NCBI GenBank assembly: GCA_017627955.1
Contig: JAGAFU010000002.1
Location: 1-33,940 of the forward strand
Source of the DNA: Bacteroidales bacterium
GTDB taxonomy: Bacteria > Bacteroidota > Bacteroidia > Bacteroidales > UBA932
Reading direction: 5' to 3'
Length of the DNA: 33,940 nucleotides
Shown: one piece after another, positions 23,257 to 31,274 of the stretch
Numbering within the stretch: position 1 is the stretch's first letter
Layout of the letters: each line of letters begins with the position of its first letter
Notes under the pieces: model-generated
The model's input: only the letters and a program-made list of their open reading frames with translations
What the model was told of the DNA's origin: nothing
The model's database searches: none
Translations under genes and position numbers: made by a program

Positions 23257-23264
23257 CGAATTTA
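23257..23264 (-). promoter_or_regulatory. -7-like box TAAATTCG, leaderless
   Basis: On the minus strand TAAATTCG ends 4 nt before the ATG at 23252. TTTC lies 18 nt upstream as a weak -33 box. The spacing matches that of the 10024 gene on the other strand. Confidence 0.5.
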
Positions 23265-23323
23265 ATCTATTCCATCCTAAAGGAAAAATTAGTAACTTGC
23301 AATTCATCATAAATAATGATGTC

Positions 23324-24565
23324 ATGAGAAAACTTTTAGCCATTTTCGTGCCACTTGCGGCCATGTTGTGCCTTCGGGCAGAAGCACAGGAGATCAGCGG
23401 CCCCTGGAATGGAGAGCTTCAGGCGGGAGTGTCGAAAATCTCCATTGTTTTCCGTTTCGAGAATGGGAAGTGCACGATGGACAGCCCGGACCAAGGGGCC
23501 AAGAACATTCCGGCCGAGCTTGAATATATGTCCGCGGATTCTGTGCGTGTCGTTCAACGACAGATGGACGCCGTCTTCTCCGGCCGATTGAAGAATGGCA
23601 AGATCGCGGGACGTTTCTCGCAAAGAGGTCTGACCATGCCTCTTGTCCTGTCGCCAGGCGAGGTGGTCCGGAACCGTCCTCAGACCCCCGCGGAGCCTTT
23701 CCCTTACAAGACCGAGGAGGTCACTTTCACAAGCGGTGACGCGACATTGGCCGGTACCCTGACTTATCCGGAGGGCTGGAACGGAAAGAAGAAGGTCCCT
23801 GTAGCCATAATGGTGACAGGTAGCGGTACGCAGAACCGGGATGAGGAACTTTTCGGTCACAAGCCTTTCCTTGTGATCGCGGACTATCTGGCCCGGAACG
23901 GGATCGCCACTTTGAGATATGACGACAGGGGAGCGGGAGCCTCGACAGGCGATCCGGAAAAGGCGACCACTCATGACTTCATGCTTGATGCGGCGGCAGG
24001 GGTTGATCATCTACGCTCTCTGGGCAAGTTTAAAAAGGTCGGAGTCATCGGCCACAGCGAAGGAGGCTCAATCGCTTTCATGCTCGGGGCGAGGGAAAAG
24101 GTTGATTTTCTTGTAAGCCTTGCCGGCCCGGGTGTTCAGGGCGACAGCATCCTGCTGCTTCAGAATCTCAATGCGTTGAGACAGGCTGGAATGACCATGA
24201 GGTTGACCAAGGAATATGTCCGGGCCCAAATTAAGGCTCAACACAATCCATGGCTTGATTACTTCATTGATTATGACCCTCTTACTGACATAGGGAAAGT
24301 CCGTTGTCCAGCATTTGTCCTCAATGGGGACAAGGATACCCAGGTCGATGCGTCGGTGAATACCACACCGATATTTGAGAATCTTCCCAAGAACCGAAGT
24401 GGCAAACGCTTTGTCAACAAACACACGAGAGGGAAGATCTACCCTGGTCTGAATCACCTTTTCCAGCATTGTCAGACTGGTCAGGTCGTTGAATATTCTC
24501 AGATCGAGGAGACGATCTCTCCCGAGGTGCTTGAGGATATCGCCAGGTGGATTAACGAATTATAG
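23324..24565 (+). CDS. Secreted alpha/beta hydrolase
   Basis: A 413-residue hydrolase starting at MRKLLAIFVPLAAMLCL (23324); the frame reaching 23297 begins at a TTG inside a promoter-like stretch. The signal peptide ends near AEAQ. Residues about 20-120 form an N-terminal beta domain (WNGELQAGVSKISIVFRFEN, VVQRQMDAVFSGRLKNGKIA) often attached to Bacteroidota peptidase-like hydrolases. The catalytic domain has the oxyanion region AIMVTGSGTQNRDEEL, nucleophile Ser in IGHSEGGS (about residue 245), Asp in LNGDKDTQVD and His in GLNHLFQHC. It is periplasmic, probably an esterase or peptidase of unknown substrate. Confidence 0.88.
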   Translation: MRKLLAIFVPLAAMLCLRAEAQEISGPWNGELQAGVSKISIVFRFENGKCTMDSPDQGAKNIPAELEYMSADSVRVVQRQMDAVFSGRLKNGKIAGRFSQRGLTMPLVLSPGEVVRNRPQTPAEPFPYKTEEVTFTSGDATLAGTLTYPEGWNGKKKVPVAIMVTGSGTQNRDEELFGHKPFLVIADYLARNGIATLRYDDRGAGASTGDPEKATTHDFMLDAAAGVDHLRSLGKFKKVGVIGHSEGGSIAFMLGAREKVDFLVSLAGPGVQGDSILLLQNLNALRQAGMTMRLTKEYVRAQIKAQHNPWLDYFIDYDPLTDIGKVRCPAFVLNGDKDTQVDASVNTTPIFENLPKNRSGKRFVNKHTRGKIYPGLNHLFQHCQTGQVVEYSQIEETISPEVLEDIARWINEL

Positions 24566-24582
24566 GTTATTAAACATAAAGG

Positions 24583-25365
24583 ATGATTGTAGAAAGAATA
24601 ATTCCGATTGTCCGGGAGGCTTCCGGACTGATGGTGCGCTCCGGCTTCGAGGTGATGGAGAAAGGCTCTAACGTGAACATTGTGACATCCTCTGATATCG
24701 CTGTTCAGGAATTCCTGGTGGGAAAACTGTCGGAGATTGTCCCCGGGGCGGGTTTCTTTTGCGAGGAAGAGGATCTGAATGACGTCTCCCATGAATATGT
24801 CTGGATAATCGATCCGATCGACGGGACAGCCAATTACGCCAGGGGAATAGACCATTGCAGCATAAGCGTCGCTCTCGCCAAAGGTGGCGAGGTCATAGCC
24901 GGGGTAGTGTTCAGCCCATGGAGAAACGAATTGTTCCATGCTGAGAAAGGGACAGGCGCCTTCCTTAACGGCAAGCCCATCAGAGTCTCCGGCAAGCCTT
25001 TCAAAGACGGGCTGATGTGCACCGCGATGAGCACATATAGAAAAGAATACGCCAAGGTTTGTTCTGACATAATATTTGACGTGTTCATGAGATGCAATGA
25101 CTTGCGGCGTTTCGGATCGGCCGCCTTGGAGCTCTGCCTGATGGCCGCCGGCCAGATCGACCTTTATTTCGAGATGCGGCTGCAGCCTTGGGACTATGCC
25201 GCCGCATCATTGATTCTTTCCGAGGCGGGAGGAGCTTCTTGTGGTTTCGACGGAGGGCCTTTGAGCCTCACAAAACAGAGCCTTGTTCTTGCCGCCAACA
25301 GCAGGGACAATTTGGACGACTTGCTTGCCACGGTGCATCGTTATCTTTCGGAACTTCCTTATTGA
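24583..25365 (+). CDS. Inositol monophosphatase family phosphatase
   Basis: A 260-residue cytoplasmic Mg2+-dependent phosphatase of the IMPase/SuhB/CysQ superfamily. The metal site is visible: FFCEEED (Glu61-Glu62), WIIDPIDGTANYARG (Asp77, Asp80) and the C-terminal QPWDYAAASLILSEAGG (Trp203-Asp204). It could hydrolyse inositol phosphates, 3'-phosphoadenosine phosphate or sugar phosphates; the sequence does not decide. It is the second plus-strand gene in the run, 17 nt after the hydrolase and 9 nt before the HD-domain gene, in a tight group that includes a glycerophosphodiesterase. Confidence 0.92.
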   Translation: MIVERIIPIVREASGLMVRSGFEVMEKGSNVNIVTSSDIAVQEFLVGKLSEIVPGAGFFCEEEDLNDVSHEYVWIIDPIDGTANYARGIDHCSISVALAKGGEVIAGVVFSPWRNELFHAEKGTGAFLNGKPIRVSGKPFKDGLMCTAMSTYRKEYAKVCSDIIFDVFMRCNDLRRFGSAALELCLMAAGQIDLYFEMRLQPWDYAAASLILSEAGGASCGFDGGPLSLTKQSLVLAANSRDNLDDLLATVHRYLSELPY

Positions 25366-25374
25366 TAAATCGAT

Positions 25375-26010
25375 ATGCCAGAGCTTAATCCTTCTTTGCG
25401 AAGCTATGTCGAGGAGGAGATCATCCCCCGATATGCCGCTTTTGACAAGGCCCACAGGGAAGACCACGCATGTAGCGTGATTTCCGAAGCCTTGAGGCTG
25501 GCCGGTTTTTATGATGTGGACATGAATATGGTCTATGCCGCGGCAGCTTTCCATGACACCGGCCTTGTCGAGGGCAGGGAGACGCATCATCTGGCTTCCG
25601 GAAGGATAATCAGGGAAGATCCCCGTCTTCCGGAATGGTTCTCTCCCGGCCAGATAGAGAGCATCGCCCAGGCCGCGGAGGATCATCGGGCTTCCGGAAC
25701 CTGCGAACCCAGAAGTATTTACGGAAAGATAATCGCTGAGGCGGACAGGGATATAATCCCCCTGAAGATTCTTCGCCGGACGGTCCAGTATGGGATGGAA
25801 CATTATCCTGAGCTGGACAAGGAAGGCCATTGGCGCCGTTTCGTTGAGCATCTCCACGAGAAGTACTATTATGGGGGATATCTCAAATTGTATATTCCCG
25901 AATCCCGCAATGCCGCCGCTCTGGAGGAATTGCGCGGGATGATCGGTGACGAGGTCGCCCTTAGGAAGACCTTTGATGGCTTGTTTGACCAGGAATACAT
26001 TAAACAATAA
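25375..26010 (+). CDS. HD domain phosphohydrolase
   Basis: A 211-residue metal-dependent phosphohydrolase of the HD superfamily. Likely metal ligands are His27 or His31 (KAHREDHACSV), the His60-Asp61 pair (AAAFHDTGL), His104 (AAEDHRAS) and Asp124 (AEADRD). It has no signal peptide. The HD fold hydrolyses nucleotides or cyclic nucleotides, but the substrate cannot be named. It starts 9 nt after the IMPase-like gene and ends 6 nt before the GDPD gene, so it belongs to the same transcript. Confidence 0.88.
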   Translation: MPELNPSLRSYVEEEIIPRYAAFDKAHREDHACSVISEALRLAGFYDVDMNMVYAAAAFHDTGLVEGRETHHLASGRIIREDPRLPEWFSPGQIESIAQAAEDHRASGTCEPRSIYGKIIAEADRDIIPLKILRRTVQYGMEHYPELDKEGHWRRFVEHLHEKYYYGGYLKLYIPESRNAAALEELRGMIGDEVALRKTFDGLFDQEYIKQ

Positions 26011-26016
26011 TCAATT

Positions 26017-26949
26017 ATGAGACGAATAGCGTTATTGTCGGCTTTTGTCACGATTGCCGCCGCTTTCATTTCCTGCGGCGGGAAGTCCAGTGAGCCCACC
26101 CCGGCCGCCAAGGCCAGGGCAATCCTGCTTGATCCCGCCGCGGAAAAGATTCTCGTGGCGTCCCACAGGGCGGACTGGCGGCACCATCCGGAGAATTCCA
26201 TCCCGGCGATCGAGTCGGTCATCAAGATGGGGGTTGACATTGTCGAGATCGATGTGGCGATGACATCGGACGGAGTTCTGGTCCTTTCCCACGACAGTAC
26301 CGTGGACAGATGTACCAACGGATCGGGCCCTGTCTCCTCCTTTACTCTGGACTCTCTTAAACAGTTGAGGCTCAAGGGAACACATGGAGAGATTATGGAT
26401 TCTCTCGCTATTCCCACCCTGGAGGAGGCTCTCACGGTTTGCAAGGACAAGATCCTTGTCAATGTGGACCATGGCTGGAACTATTTCCCTCAGGTCCTGG
26501 AAATCGCCCGGAAGGTTGATTGCGTGGACCAGATCATATTCAAGTCCGGCGGAACCAGGCAGGCCACGGCTGAAGCCATGAAACAGTGTGGAGAGACTGG
26601 TATCATCTTCATGCCGATTGTCACTGTGGCGAAAGATGGAACCTCCGAGACGATAGACAGTTACCTTGACGGGGGAGAGATGCCTGTCATGTTCGAGGTC
26701 TGTTTCTCCAAGGATTCCACGGCCATCGACACTTACATGAAAGCTTTGACTGACGCCGGTTCCAAGATCTGGGTGAATTCGATCTGGGGCTCGCTTTGCG
26801 GAGACAATGACGACGAGCGGGCATACAAGAGCCCGGAGGACGCTGATCTCTACTATGGACGCCTTCTCTCTTTGGGTTTCAAGGCTTTCCAGACCGACAG
26901 GCCTGAATATTTGATTGGATATCTTAGGAAGAAAGGTTTGCATGATTGA
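26017..26949 (+). CDS. Glycerophosphodiester phosphodiesterase lipoprotein
   Basis: A 310-residue GDPD-family enzyme that releases sn-glycerol 3-phosphate from deacylated phospholipids. The signal ends in a lipobox (AAAFISCGG, Cys20), so it is anchored on the outside of a membrane. Catalytic residues are in place: His50-Arg51 (VASHRADW), Glu59-Asn60 (HHPENSIPA), Glu77 and Asp79 (VEIDVAM) and His92 (LVLSHDSTVDR). Later elements NVDHGWNYFPQVLEIARK and GFKAFQTDRPEYLIGYL fit the TIM barrel. Only 6 nt separate it from the HD gene and 1 nt from the GH38 gene. Confidence 0.92.
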   Translation: MRRIALLSAFVTIAAAFISCGGKSSEPTPAAKARAILLDPAAEKILVASHRADWRHHPENSIPAIESVIKMGVDIVEIDVAMTSDGVLVLSHDSTVDRCTNGSGPVSSFTLDSLKQLRLKGTHGEIMDSLAIPTLEEALTVCKDKILVNVDHGWNYFPQVLEIARKVDCVDQIIFKSGGTRQATAEAMKQCGETGIIFMPIVTVAKDGTSETIDSYLDGGEMPVMFEVCFSKDSTAIDTYMKALTDAGSKIWVNSIWGSLCGDNDDERAYKSPEDADLYYGRLLSLGFKAFQTDRPEYLIGYLRKKGLHD

Positions 26950-26950
26950 T

Positions 26951-29806
26951 ATGAAAAAAAGGATTATCGTATTGTCAGCCCTGCTGGTGGGAGCGATGTG
27001 TGGGGCGCAGGCCCAGAATGTCTTGAGGACAAGCCCTGTGGAACCGCTCCGGTACGAGCGTCAGGAAGGACGTTTGAAGATCCTTGAGAGCGTTGTGTTT
27101 GACAAAGAGATCGCCCCTGGGACCATATTCCTGCTTGACGGGAAGGAAATAAGCTTCTCCGCTACTTCCAGAGGCGACAGCGTGCTTGTCTGGTGTCCGA
27201 TGGTGGGCGATGTCAATGTCTTGGAAATGAGGCTTGGTGGGAAAAAGCTCTCTTCAGTGGGCATCCAGTCGCCTATAAAGAAGGATTGGGGCGTGTTCCA
27301 GAATGGCGAGATCCACATAATCCAGTCCTCCCATCAGGACATCGCCTGGATGGACACTCCGGAGTACTGCAGGACCGAAAGGATCAACGATATCATCATC
27401 CCGGCTCTCAAGATGATGGACGAGGACCCTGATTTCACCTTTGAGATGGAGCAGACGCTCAATCTCATGGAGTTCCTGGAGGCTCATCCTGAACGTAAGG
27501 ATGAGGTCATCAAGAGGTATAAGGAAGGCCGCTTCAACTGGGGCGCCACTTTCAACCAGCCTTATGAGGGGCTGGCCTCCGGCGAACAACTGGTCCGCCA
27601 GGCTTACTTCGGCCGCAAGTGGATAAAAGAGAACCTCCCGTGGTGTGATGACCGCACGGCCAACAACATGGATGTGCCTGGCAGGGCACTCCAGATGCCC
27701 CAGATCCTCTCGAAGAGCGGAGTATCCAACCTTTTCATCTCCCGGATGCATGAAGGCCTTTATGACTGGTACAGTCCTGACGGATCTTCGGTGCGGACCA
27801 TGTCCGTGGGACATTATGGCTGGGAGACAATGGTTTGGCATTTCTTCGACCGGGGAATCTTGCATGCTTTCAAGAAGGTGGGGGACAGAATGGGCCTGTG
27901 GGAAGACATATTCCAGGAAAACTCTCTGCCTCCTTGCTACGCCATCCTTGTCAGCAACGACGCCTCCAAGCCATATTCCTTCACTCAGGTGATCAACGAA
28001 TGGAATGACATCGTCTCCAAGTCCGAAGTTCCTCTTCCCAAGATGAGGTATTCCACTGCCGAAGCGTATTTTGCGGCCATGGACACTCCTGATGCGAAGT
28101 TCCGCAAGATCATGGGAGAACGTCCCGACCTGTGGCTTTATATTCATGGACCGGCCCACTACGATGAGACTCTTGACAAGCGCCGGGCAGCTGTGGCGCT
28201 TCCTGCCGCGGAGTTCTTCTCGACGCTTTGTTATCTGGAAGGTTCTGAATATCCCAGGGCTGAGCTTGACAGGGGATGGATGGCCTCGATTTATCCCGAC
28301 CATGGTCTTGGCGGAAAGAACGGTGAGATCACGGACCGGATTTTCGCCGATTCGCTAGCTGTAGGGCGGAAGATAGGGGAGAGCGTACTGGCGCGGGCCG
28401 TCGGGAATATCGCCTCGTCTGTCAAAGGCGCGAAGGGCGACTACGTCATATTCAATGACTTGACTTGGTCTAGACAATCCATGGTGGAAGTGTGGTCCCG
28501 TTTCGAAAATCCTGTTGTCAAGGATGACAAGGGAATGGAGCTGCCTTCCCAGGTGGTCAAGAGGGGAGATTCCACCTTCGTCCGGTTCCTGGCCCAGGTT
28601 CCGGCGATGGGCTACGCGCGGTTCAGCGTCTCTCGGTCAAAGAGGAATGCGTCCGATGAGGTCCCCGCGGGTGTCACATTCGGATCAAATCATTATTCCA
28701 ACGGGTTTTACGATGCCGTCCTTGGTGATGGTGGAATAGTCCATCTTTATGACAAGCAGATCGGGAAAGACGTTCTCGCGAAGGAGAAGTTCGTGTTTGG
28801 TGACATCATCGACGTCTTGTACACCGGTAACGGGGCCGGCGAGTTCGTGCGTATCACTGACGTCTCTCATTCTGACATGGTCGCTCTTCACGAGTTCCCC
28901 TCCAATTGGAGAATAGTCGAGAGCGGACCTTTGACAGTCAGCTTCGAGAACCGTGTCCCGATGAGAAACTCGACAGTTGTCCAAAGAATCACATTCCATA
29001 ATACTGTCAAGAAGATTGATTTCGACATCCGCCTTGAGGATTTTACTGGCGAGCATAATCGCCAGTACAGAATCATGTTCCCGACCGCTCAGACAATAAA
29101 GGGAGGGGACATCTGTTATGAGGTCCCCATGGCTGTCTCGCACGTTGGCCGTGATGAGCTTGACATGGTGCCCATGGGCTATTCCGCATGGGGAACTTAT
29201 GTCCACCATCCTGAGGACAGCCATCCCCGCGAGGTTGGGAATTTCATCTCCTCCAACGGAAATGGTTTCGGGGTGACCATGTCATCTTGCGTGGCTGTTT
29301 GCGATTGGATTGATCCTTCGAGGGAAGTCGCTGATTATCCAGTGCTTCAGGGAATCCTGCTATCTTCCCACAAGAGTTGCCATGGCGAAGGGAACTGGTA
29401 CCACCAGACCGGGACCCATGATTACCATTTCTCCGTCACCACACATCCTGAGGGGTGGAAGAATGGTTATGCCGCCGCATTGGAGGAAAACCATCCCTTG
29501 ACCGTGGTCGCGAAGGAAAACAAAAGTGGGTCCCTCGAGGGAACCCACTCATATATGGAGATTTCCGATCCTTATGTCGGATTGTGCGCCATGAAGAAGG
29601 CTGACGGTGATGAGGCCGTGATCCTCCGGCTGGTTGAGATGGAAGGAGTTGACAAGGACATCAAGGTCAGGCTTCCTTTCAAGGTCAAGTCAATTGTGAA
29701 GTGCAACCTTGTGGAAGAGGAGACCGGCTCACCGGTTCCGGTAGATAGCGATGTCCTGGAAATCCATCTCTGGCACAACTCGATCGAGACGTTTAAACTT
29801 ATTTAA
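26951..29806 (+). CDS. Glycoside hydrolase family 38 alpha-mannosidase-like protein
   Basis: A 951-residue secreted enzyme. The start is MKKRIIVLSALLVGAMCGAQ (26951), one base after the GDPD stop. Residues 110-400 form the GH38 barrel: IIQSSHQDIAWMD supplies zinc ligands His128 and Asp130, and ANNMDVPGRALQMPQILSKS supplies the candidate nucleophile Asp241. EMEQTLNLMEFLEAHPE and RFNWGATFNQPYEGLASGEQ are also typical. The second half is the beta-sandwich region (SNHYSNGFYDAVLGDGGIVH, NRQYRIMFPTA). GH38 enzymes remove alpha-mannose with retention. It acts in the periplasm or at the surface, and it overlaps the convergent lipoprotein gene by 8 bases. Confidence 0.88.
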   Translation: MKKRIIVLSALLVGAMCGAQAQNVLRTSPVEPLRYERQEGRLKILESVVFDKEIAPGTIFLLDGKEISFSATSRGDSVLVWCPMVGDVNVLEMRLGGKKLSSVGIQSPIKKDWGVFQNGEIHIIQSSHQDIAWMDTPEYCRTERINDIIIPALKMMDEDPDFTFEMEQTLNLMEFLEAHPERKDEVIKRYKEGRFNWGATFNQPYEGLASGEQLVRQAYFGRKWIKENLPWCDDRTANNMDVPGRALQMPQILSKSGVSNLFISRMHEGLYDWYSPDGSSVRTMSVGHYGWETMVWHFFDRGILHAFKKVGDRMGLWEDIFQENSLPPCYAILVSNDASKPYSFTQVINEWNDIVSKSEVPLPKMRYSTAEAYFAAMDTPDAKFRKIMGERPDLWLYIHGPAHYDETLDKRRAAVALPAAEFFSTLCYLEGSEYPRAELDRGWMASIYPDHGLGGKNGEITDRIFADSLAVGRKIGESVLARAVGNIASSVKGAKGDYVIFNDLTWSRQSMVEVWSRFENPVVKDDKGMELPSQVVKRGDSTFVRFLAQVPAMGYARFSVSRSKRNASDEVPAGVTFGSNHYSNGFYDAVLGDGGIVHLYDKQIGKDVLAKEKFVFGDIIDVLYTGNGAGEFVRITDVSHSDMVALHEFPSNWRIVESGPLTVSFENRVPMRNSTVVQRITFHNTVKKIDFDIRLEDFTGEHNRQYRIMFPTAQTIKGGDICYEVPMAVSHVGRDELDMVPMGYSAWGTYVHHPEDSHPREVGNFISSNGNGFGVTMSSCVAVCDWIDPSREVADYPVLQGILLSSHKSCHGEGNWYHQTGTHDYHFSVTTHPEGWKNGYAAALEENHPLTVVAKENKSGSLEGTHSYMEISDPYVGLCAMKKADGDEAVILRLVEMEGVDKDIKVRLPFKVKSIVKCNLVEEETGSPVPVDSDVLEIHLWHNSIETFKLI

Positions 29807-30893
29807 GGGCTTTCGCCAGAGCGTCCCAATGCTCAGGCGTCATGTCGCCGGGAGTGAATAGGCAGATGCCTGCCGCTCCATTATCCAGTGACCCGCGGAC
29901 TGCTGTCTCGATTTCGGAAGGCAGCAGTCCTGAGTTTTCAGGATCTATCACCTTGTCCTTGTTCCTCCAATCCTTGCAGATGAACAGGCCGCTTATGACA
30001 GGGACTCCCTCCGGGGCAGCCTCTGATTCCTCCTTGCAGACGGTGGCCAGCCAATCGGCGCCTTCCATGTAGAAGTCGTTGTAGTTCATGGGGAAGAGCA
30101 TATCGACATTCCACTTGCTCCACTCCTGGCGGACCATCCAGTAGGAATATGACATCGGGCCGGGGAACACGTCGGCGCTGACCTTCTTGCCCTTCGCGTG
30201 GACTGCGTCAACGATGGCGTTGACCAGGTCGGTCACCTTATCGCAACGGAACTGGGCCCATTCCTTGACCTTGGAGGGGTCCTCGACAGATTTGATGTCA
30301 ATCCCGGTCTTCTCCTTGAACTCGGCCACGCAGTCGTCGCAGTAGCAGTAGTCCGCGGGGGCATATTCCTCATCCATCACAAGGCCATATTTGTCCCACA
30401 GGCCGCGGGCGAGGATGACGTCGGCGTAGCGGATGTAATCCAGCTGGACATAGTCCACTTCCGGGATTTCGGCGATTCCGCAATAGAGGTCTATCAGGTA
30501 TTGGCGGACATCCGGATCGGCAGGATCAAGTGTTTTGTAGTAATCAACATAGGCGGGATATTCATCAGCGGGCTGTCCGAGCCTGTTCACGGTGTACCAT
30601 CCATGAGGTTTACCTCCCCTTGTCATGGCGCCGATCCAAGCATGGTACTCAAGTCCTTCAGCGTGAGCCCTCTTGGCGGCTTCCCTGACCACCACGGGGT
30701 TGTCACTTCCCATGCAAACACCGACAAGCCCCTGGGACTTCCAGAAGCGGAACTTCTCGGATAGTTTGTCCATGTCGGTTTTCTCATTGATTCCTTCCCA
30801 TGCGTAGATAGGGGTCTTCGCTTTTTGGTTGTCGGCACAGGCGGCAAGTGTGAGAGCGGCCGCGGCGGCCATTAAAAGTTTAAAGAATTTCAT
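29799..30893 (-). CDS. Glycosidase-like TIM-barrel lipoprotein (GHL10 / COG1649-like)
   Basis: A 364-residue lipoprotein whose signal ends in LTLAAC (Cys19). The mature part is a TIM barrel similar to the putative glycosyl hydrolase GHL10 group: FWKSQGLVGVCMGSDNPVVV, YHAWIGAMTRGGKPHGWYTV, the barrel core VDYVQLDYIRYADVILARG and KVSADVFPGPMSYSYWM, and NVDMLFPMNYNDFYM near residue 265. A YCYCDDCVAEF cluster may bind metal or form disulfides. VQLDYIRYAD carries the acidic residue expected at the active site. It faces the GH38 gene tail to tail with an 8-bp overlap, so both may serve the same glycan. The substrate is unknown. Confidence 0.8.
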   Translation of the reverse strand: MKFFKLLMAAAAALTLAACADNQKAKTPIYAWEGINEKTDMDKLSEKFRFWKSQGLVGVCMGSDNPVVVREAAKRAHAEGLEYHAWIGAMTRGGKPHGWYTVNRLGQPADEYPAYVDYYKTLDPADPDVRQYLIDLYCGIAEIPEVDYVQLDYIRYADVILARGLWDKYGLVMDEEYAPADYCYCDDCVAEFKEKTGIDIKSVEDPSKVKEWAQFRCDKVTDLVNAIVDAVHAKGKKVSADVFPGPMSYSYWMVRQEWSKWNVDMLFPMNYNDFYMEGADWLATVCKEESEAAPEGVPVISGLFICKDWRNKDKVIDPENSGLLPSEIETAVRGSLDNGAAGICLFTPGDMTPEHWDALAKALK

Positions 30894-30941
30894 GGTTGAT
30901 TATAATTTTCAGTAAATATATCACTTTTTATGATTTTTTAC

Positions 30942-30949
30942 TATCTTTG
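30942..30949 (+). promoter_or_regulatory. -7 box TATCTTTG of the tRNA cluster
   Basis: A perfect TAnnTTTG lies 19 nt before the mature 5' end of tRNA-Val. The region upstream is AT-rich without a clear TTTG -33 box. Confidence 0.6.
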
Positions 30950-30968
30950 CATCCGCATTCGCGACAAT

Positions 30969-31043
30969 AGGGGCGTAGCTCAGTCGGTTCAGAGCGCTTC
31001 AGTCACATTGAAGAGGTCATCGGTTCGAGCCCGATCGTCCCTA
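30969..31043 (+). tRNA. tRNA-Val (CAC)
   Basis: All four arms pair. The acceptor is AGGGGCG / CGTCCCT with one G-U pair, and the D-stem is GCTC / GAGC. The anticodon stem CTTCA / TGAAG has the 7-nt loop GTCACAT, giving anticodon CAC (valine, GUG). The T-stem is ATCGG / CCGAT with loop TTCGAGC. The discriminator is A31043 and no CCA is encoded. Confidence 0.93.
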
Positions 31044-31065
31044 CGGGTCAACAAAATGTTGATAT

Positions 31066-31141
31066 CTGGATGTAGCGCAGTTGGTAGCGCACCTGGTTAG
31101 GGACCAGGAGGTCGCTGGTTCAAGTCCAGTCATCCAGACCA
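31066..31141 (+). tRNA. tRNA-Pro (AGG)
   Basis: The acceptor CTGGATG / CATCCAG pairs fully. The D-stem is GCGC / GCGC. The anticodon stem CCTGG / CCAGG carries loop TTAGGGA, giving anticodon AGG (proline, CCU). The T-arm is GCTGG / CCAGT. C1-G72 and discriminator A73 agree with proline identity. CCA is encoded at 31139-31141, unlike in its neighbours. An A at position 34 is unusual for bacterial tRNA-Pro. Confidence 0.9.
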
Positions 31142-31143
31142 AG

Positions 31144-31180
31144 GGCATGTCGAGAGATCCTTTCCGTCATGCCTTTTTTA
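31144..31180 (+). terminator. Terminator-like hairpin after tRNA-Pro
   Basis: GGCATG (31144-31149) pairs with CATGCC (31168-31173) and is followed by a run of Ts. The 18-nt loop is long. It may end the Val-Pro transcript or help processing before tRNA-Ser. Confidence 0.5.
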
Positions 31181-31189
31181 ATACTAACT

Positions 31190-31274
31190 GGTGAGTTGTC
31201 CGAGTGGTTGAAGGAGCCTGCCTCGAAAACAGGTGTACGGCAACGTACCGGGGGTTCGAATCCCTCACTCACCG
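31190..31274 (+). tRNA. tRNA-Ser (CGA)
   Basis: A class II tRNA with acceptor GGTGAGT / ACTCACC. The anticodon loop CTCGAAA gives CGA (serine, UCG) on a stem with a C-A mismatch at its base. A long variable arm GTACG-GCAA-CGTAC is present. The T-stem is GGGGG / CCCTC with loop TTCGAAT. Discriminator G73 fits serine. No CCA is encoded. Its last 16 bases are repeated at 31445-31460. Confidence 0.92.

Noticed and set aside
27254-28303. 349-codon minus-strand frame
   Set aside because: Antisense to the GH38 catalytic domain, whose zinc and nucleophile motifs are intact.
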